DNA of 26,583 bases from a virus. Each line of letters opens with the position of its first letter. Position 1 is the stretch's first letter. The notes beneath the pieces were generated by a model that saw nothing but the letters and a program-made list of their open reading frames with translations, had not been told where the DNA came from and made no database searches. The stretch is from positions 1 to 26,583 of IMG/VR virus record IMGVR_UViG_3300021962_000549; one strand, written 5' to 3'. The position numbers and the translations under genes are program-made. This document shows positions 25,586 to 26,583 of this stretch, piece after piece.

Positions 25586-26064
25586 TGGATAAAAATGAAC
25601 CAATATTAAAACAATTTAAAATGTCGAATGACGAAGAGATTGTTTGCGAGATTATTAGTTTTCCTGATGACGAAGAAAACGATGTTATTGTAAGGAAAGT
25701 TTTAAAAATATCTTCTGTAGATAATTATCTTTCAGGTTCAAAATATTATTCTTTACGACCTTGGATGTCTTTCTATGATAATATAAATTTACTTTATGTT
25801 TTAAATCCTTTTCATATTATTGCTGAAATAGAACCATCTGATGATTTGAAATCTCTTTACTTTGAAACATTACAAATGATTGATGAAGATTTAAAAGATG
25901 GTAAACATAAAATGTCTCGACAGAAAGTAAAAGATTCTTCTGCTAGAGAAGCCGCTGAAGAAATATTGAAAAGTAATTCTGAGTTGTTTGATAGTTTAGA
26001 AACCGATTCAGACTTTATAAGTAATATTGTTAGATTCTCAAAACCGAAAGGGACCGTTCATTAG
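25585..26064 (+). CDS. Uncharacterised protein, possibly Sm/LSm-fold
   Basis: The 159-residue acidic protein starts directly at the uvsW stop (TAATG). Residues ~6-85 read as short strands around LKQFKMSNDEEIVCEIISFPDDE, VIVRKVLKISSV, YYSLRPWMSFYD and ILNPFHIIAEIEPSDDL-like sequence. This resembles the small Sm-like proteins (K-x-G-EEI...PWM...EP) found in this region of marine T4-like phages. The remainder is helical and charged. I do not recognise a defined function; RNA binding would follow only if the Sm-like reading is right. It is the last gene before the promoter-bearing gap. Confidence 0.6.
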   Translation: MDKNEPILKQFKMSNDEEIVCEIISFPDDEENDVIVRKVLKISSVDNYLSGSKYYSLRPWMSFYDNINLLYVLNPFHIIAEIEPSDDLKSLYFETLQMIDEDLKDGKHKMSRQKVKDSSAREAAEEILKSNSELFDSLETDSDFISNIVRFSKPKGTVH

Positions 26065-26160
26065 AGGGATCCACCGACTCCTTAAAGGGACATCTTTATT
26101 ATAACCTAAATTTGGCAGTTAGTAAATACTTTTTTGAAAAAAAATAAAAAAAAATATCTA

Positions 26161-26189
26161 TTTACTTTGAATGATAAAAATTATATAAT
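26161..26189 (+). promoter_or_regulatory. Candidate sigma70-type promoter
   Basis: TTTACT (26161-26166) and TATAAT (26184-26189) are separated by exactly 17 bases. A run of As lies at about 26137-26158, in the place of an UP element. It would start transcription near 26196, just before the 39-residue ORF and gene 55. This fits early or middle expression, since gene 55 must be made before late promoters can be used. Confidence 0.6.
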
Positions 26190-26213
26190 ATACTGATAAA
26201 TAAGGAATTTATT

Positions 26214-26333
26214 ATGTGGATATACAAATGTAAAGCAGGAACATATTCCTCACATACTTTACTCGGATTATTATGGGAACGATTAACTCATAAGTTCTGG
26301 CATTTAAAACAAGGACATGGGTGGGTCGATTAA
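26214..26333 (+). CDS. 39-residue hypothetical protein upstream of gene 55
   Basis: The ORF encodes 39 residues (start MWIYKCKAGTY, end KQGHGWVD) with four Trp and several His and Lys. It starts 8 bases after an AAGGA ribosome site and ends one base before the gene 55 ATG, suggesting coupled expression. There is no signal peptide or confident membrane helix; LLGLLW gives a short hydrophobic patch. I do not recognise the family. The good start context and tight spacing are the reason to list it. Confidence 0.6.
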   Translation: MWIYKCKAGTYSSHTLLGLLWERLTHKFWHLKQGHGWVD

Positions 26334-26334
26334 G

Positions 26335-26583
26335 ATGAGAAGAAACAAACACCACGCACATTATGTAAACAACAAAGAATTTTCACAAGCTGTTGTTGAA
26401 TATGTAAAAAAGATTGACGAAGCAAAAAAGACTAGATCTAATCAATTACCAATAGTTCCAGATTACATAGCAATTTGTTTTATGCGTATCGCTGAAGGAT
26501 TATCGCATAAGTCAAACTTCGTTGGCTATACATATCGAGAAGAAATGGTAATGGATGGTGTAGAGAACTGTTTAAAAGCGATT
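26335..26583 (+). CDS. 55: Late transcription sigma factor gp55 (5' part)
   Basis: Gp55 is the minimal sigma factor that directs host RNA polymerase to TATAAATA late promoters, with gp33 and the gp45 clamp. The 83 visible residues run to the window edge. HYVNNKEFSQAVVEYVKKI at the start matches YVNNKE in T4 gp55, and IAICFMRIAEGLSHKSNFVGYTYREEMVMDGVENCLKAI matches the conserved core (IAEGLS...F.GYT...EM..DG). No strong ribosome site precedes the ATG; TAAGATG coupling to the 39-residue ORF is likely. The rest of the gene lies outside the window. Confidence 0.9.
   Translation, partial: MRRNKHHAHYVNNKEFSQAVVEYVKKIDEAKKTRSNQLPIVPDYIAICFMRIAEGLSHKSNFVGYTYREEMVMDGVENCLKAI

Noticed and set aside
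26065-26160. Possible terminator or RNA element after the Sm-like gene
   Set aside because: There are imperfect AGGGA/TCCTT pairings and T and A runs, but no stem followed by a T tract; I see only AT-rich spacer upstream of the promoter.
26195-26202. GATAAATA before the 39-residue ORF as a late promoter
   Set aside because: One mismatch in the first base, and the start implied would fall after the ribosome site; the sigma70-type promoter explains the region better.
1-26583. tRNA genes, CRISPR arrays, insertion sequences, integrase or attachment sites
   Set aside because: Gaps are nearly all under 100 bases and none folds as a tRNA; no regular short repeats with spacers and no transposase or integrase frames are visible.

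Overview
The window is a stretch of the genome of a T4-like, contractile-tailed bacteriophage. It is AT-rich, and every gene I can support lies on the plus strand. Genes are packed with short gaps or with ATGA/TAATG overlaps. The order neck (13, 14, 15), terminase (16, 17), sheath and tube (18, 19), portal (20), prohead genes (67, 21, 22), capsid (23), then a tail-completion-like gene, uvsY, uvsW and the late sigma factor gene 55, is the order I associate with marine T4-like phages such as cyanophages and pelagiphages rather than enterobacterial T4. Low GC and lengths differing from T4 agree with this. No gene in the window identifies the host; SAR11-type or other marine bacteria are plausible but unproven.

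Layout. Bases 2-67 hold the 3' tip of an upstream gene. Bases 77-8783 encode four large virion-surface proteins rich in beta-type repeats (tail fibre or baseplate-associated). Bases 8820-13216 carry neck and packaging genes behind a T4-type late promoter. A radical SAM/SPASM enzyme (13213-14010) sits between terminase and sheath. Bases 14070-16362 are sheath and tube, and 16424-18253 are portal and gp67. A KdsB-like CMP-sugar synthetase (18234-18929) is inserted before a small beta-rich protein, the prohead protease, the scaffold and the major capsid protein (18971-22369). A strong UUCG hairpin terminator closes that block. Bases 22437-26064 carry a tube-like tail protein, a possible sulfotransferase-like protein, UvsY, UvsW and an Sm-like protein. 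The last 500 bases hold a sigma70-type promoter, a 39-residue ORF and the start of gene 55.

How it fits together. Gp55 recognises TATAAATA late promoters. Copies of that octamer, or a one-mismatch version, lie just upstream of genes 13, 18, the 91-residue gene and the gp3-position gene, so the window contains both a late sigma factor and its likely targets. UvsY and UvsW link recombination-dependent replication to late expression. The least ordinary content is three non-virion enzyme-like genes embedded in the structural block: a radical SAM/SPASM protein, a KdsB-like synthetase with altered active-site signatures, and a P-loop sulfotransferase-like protein. All three could act on surface glycans, but that link is inference.
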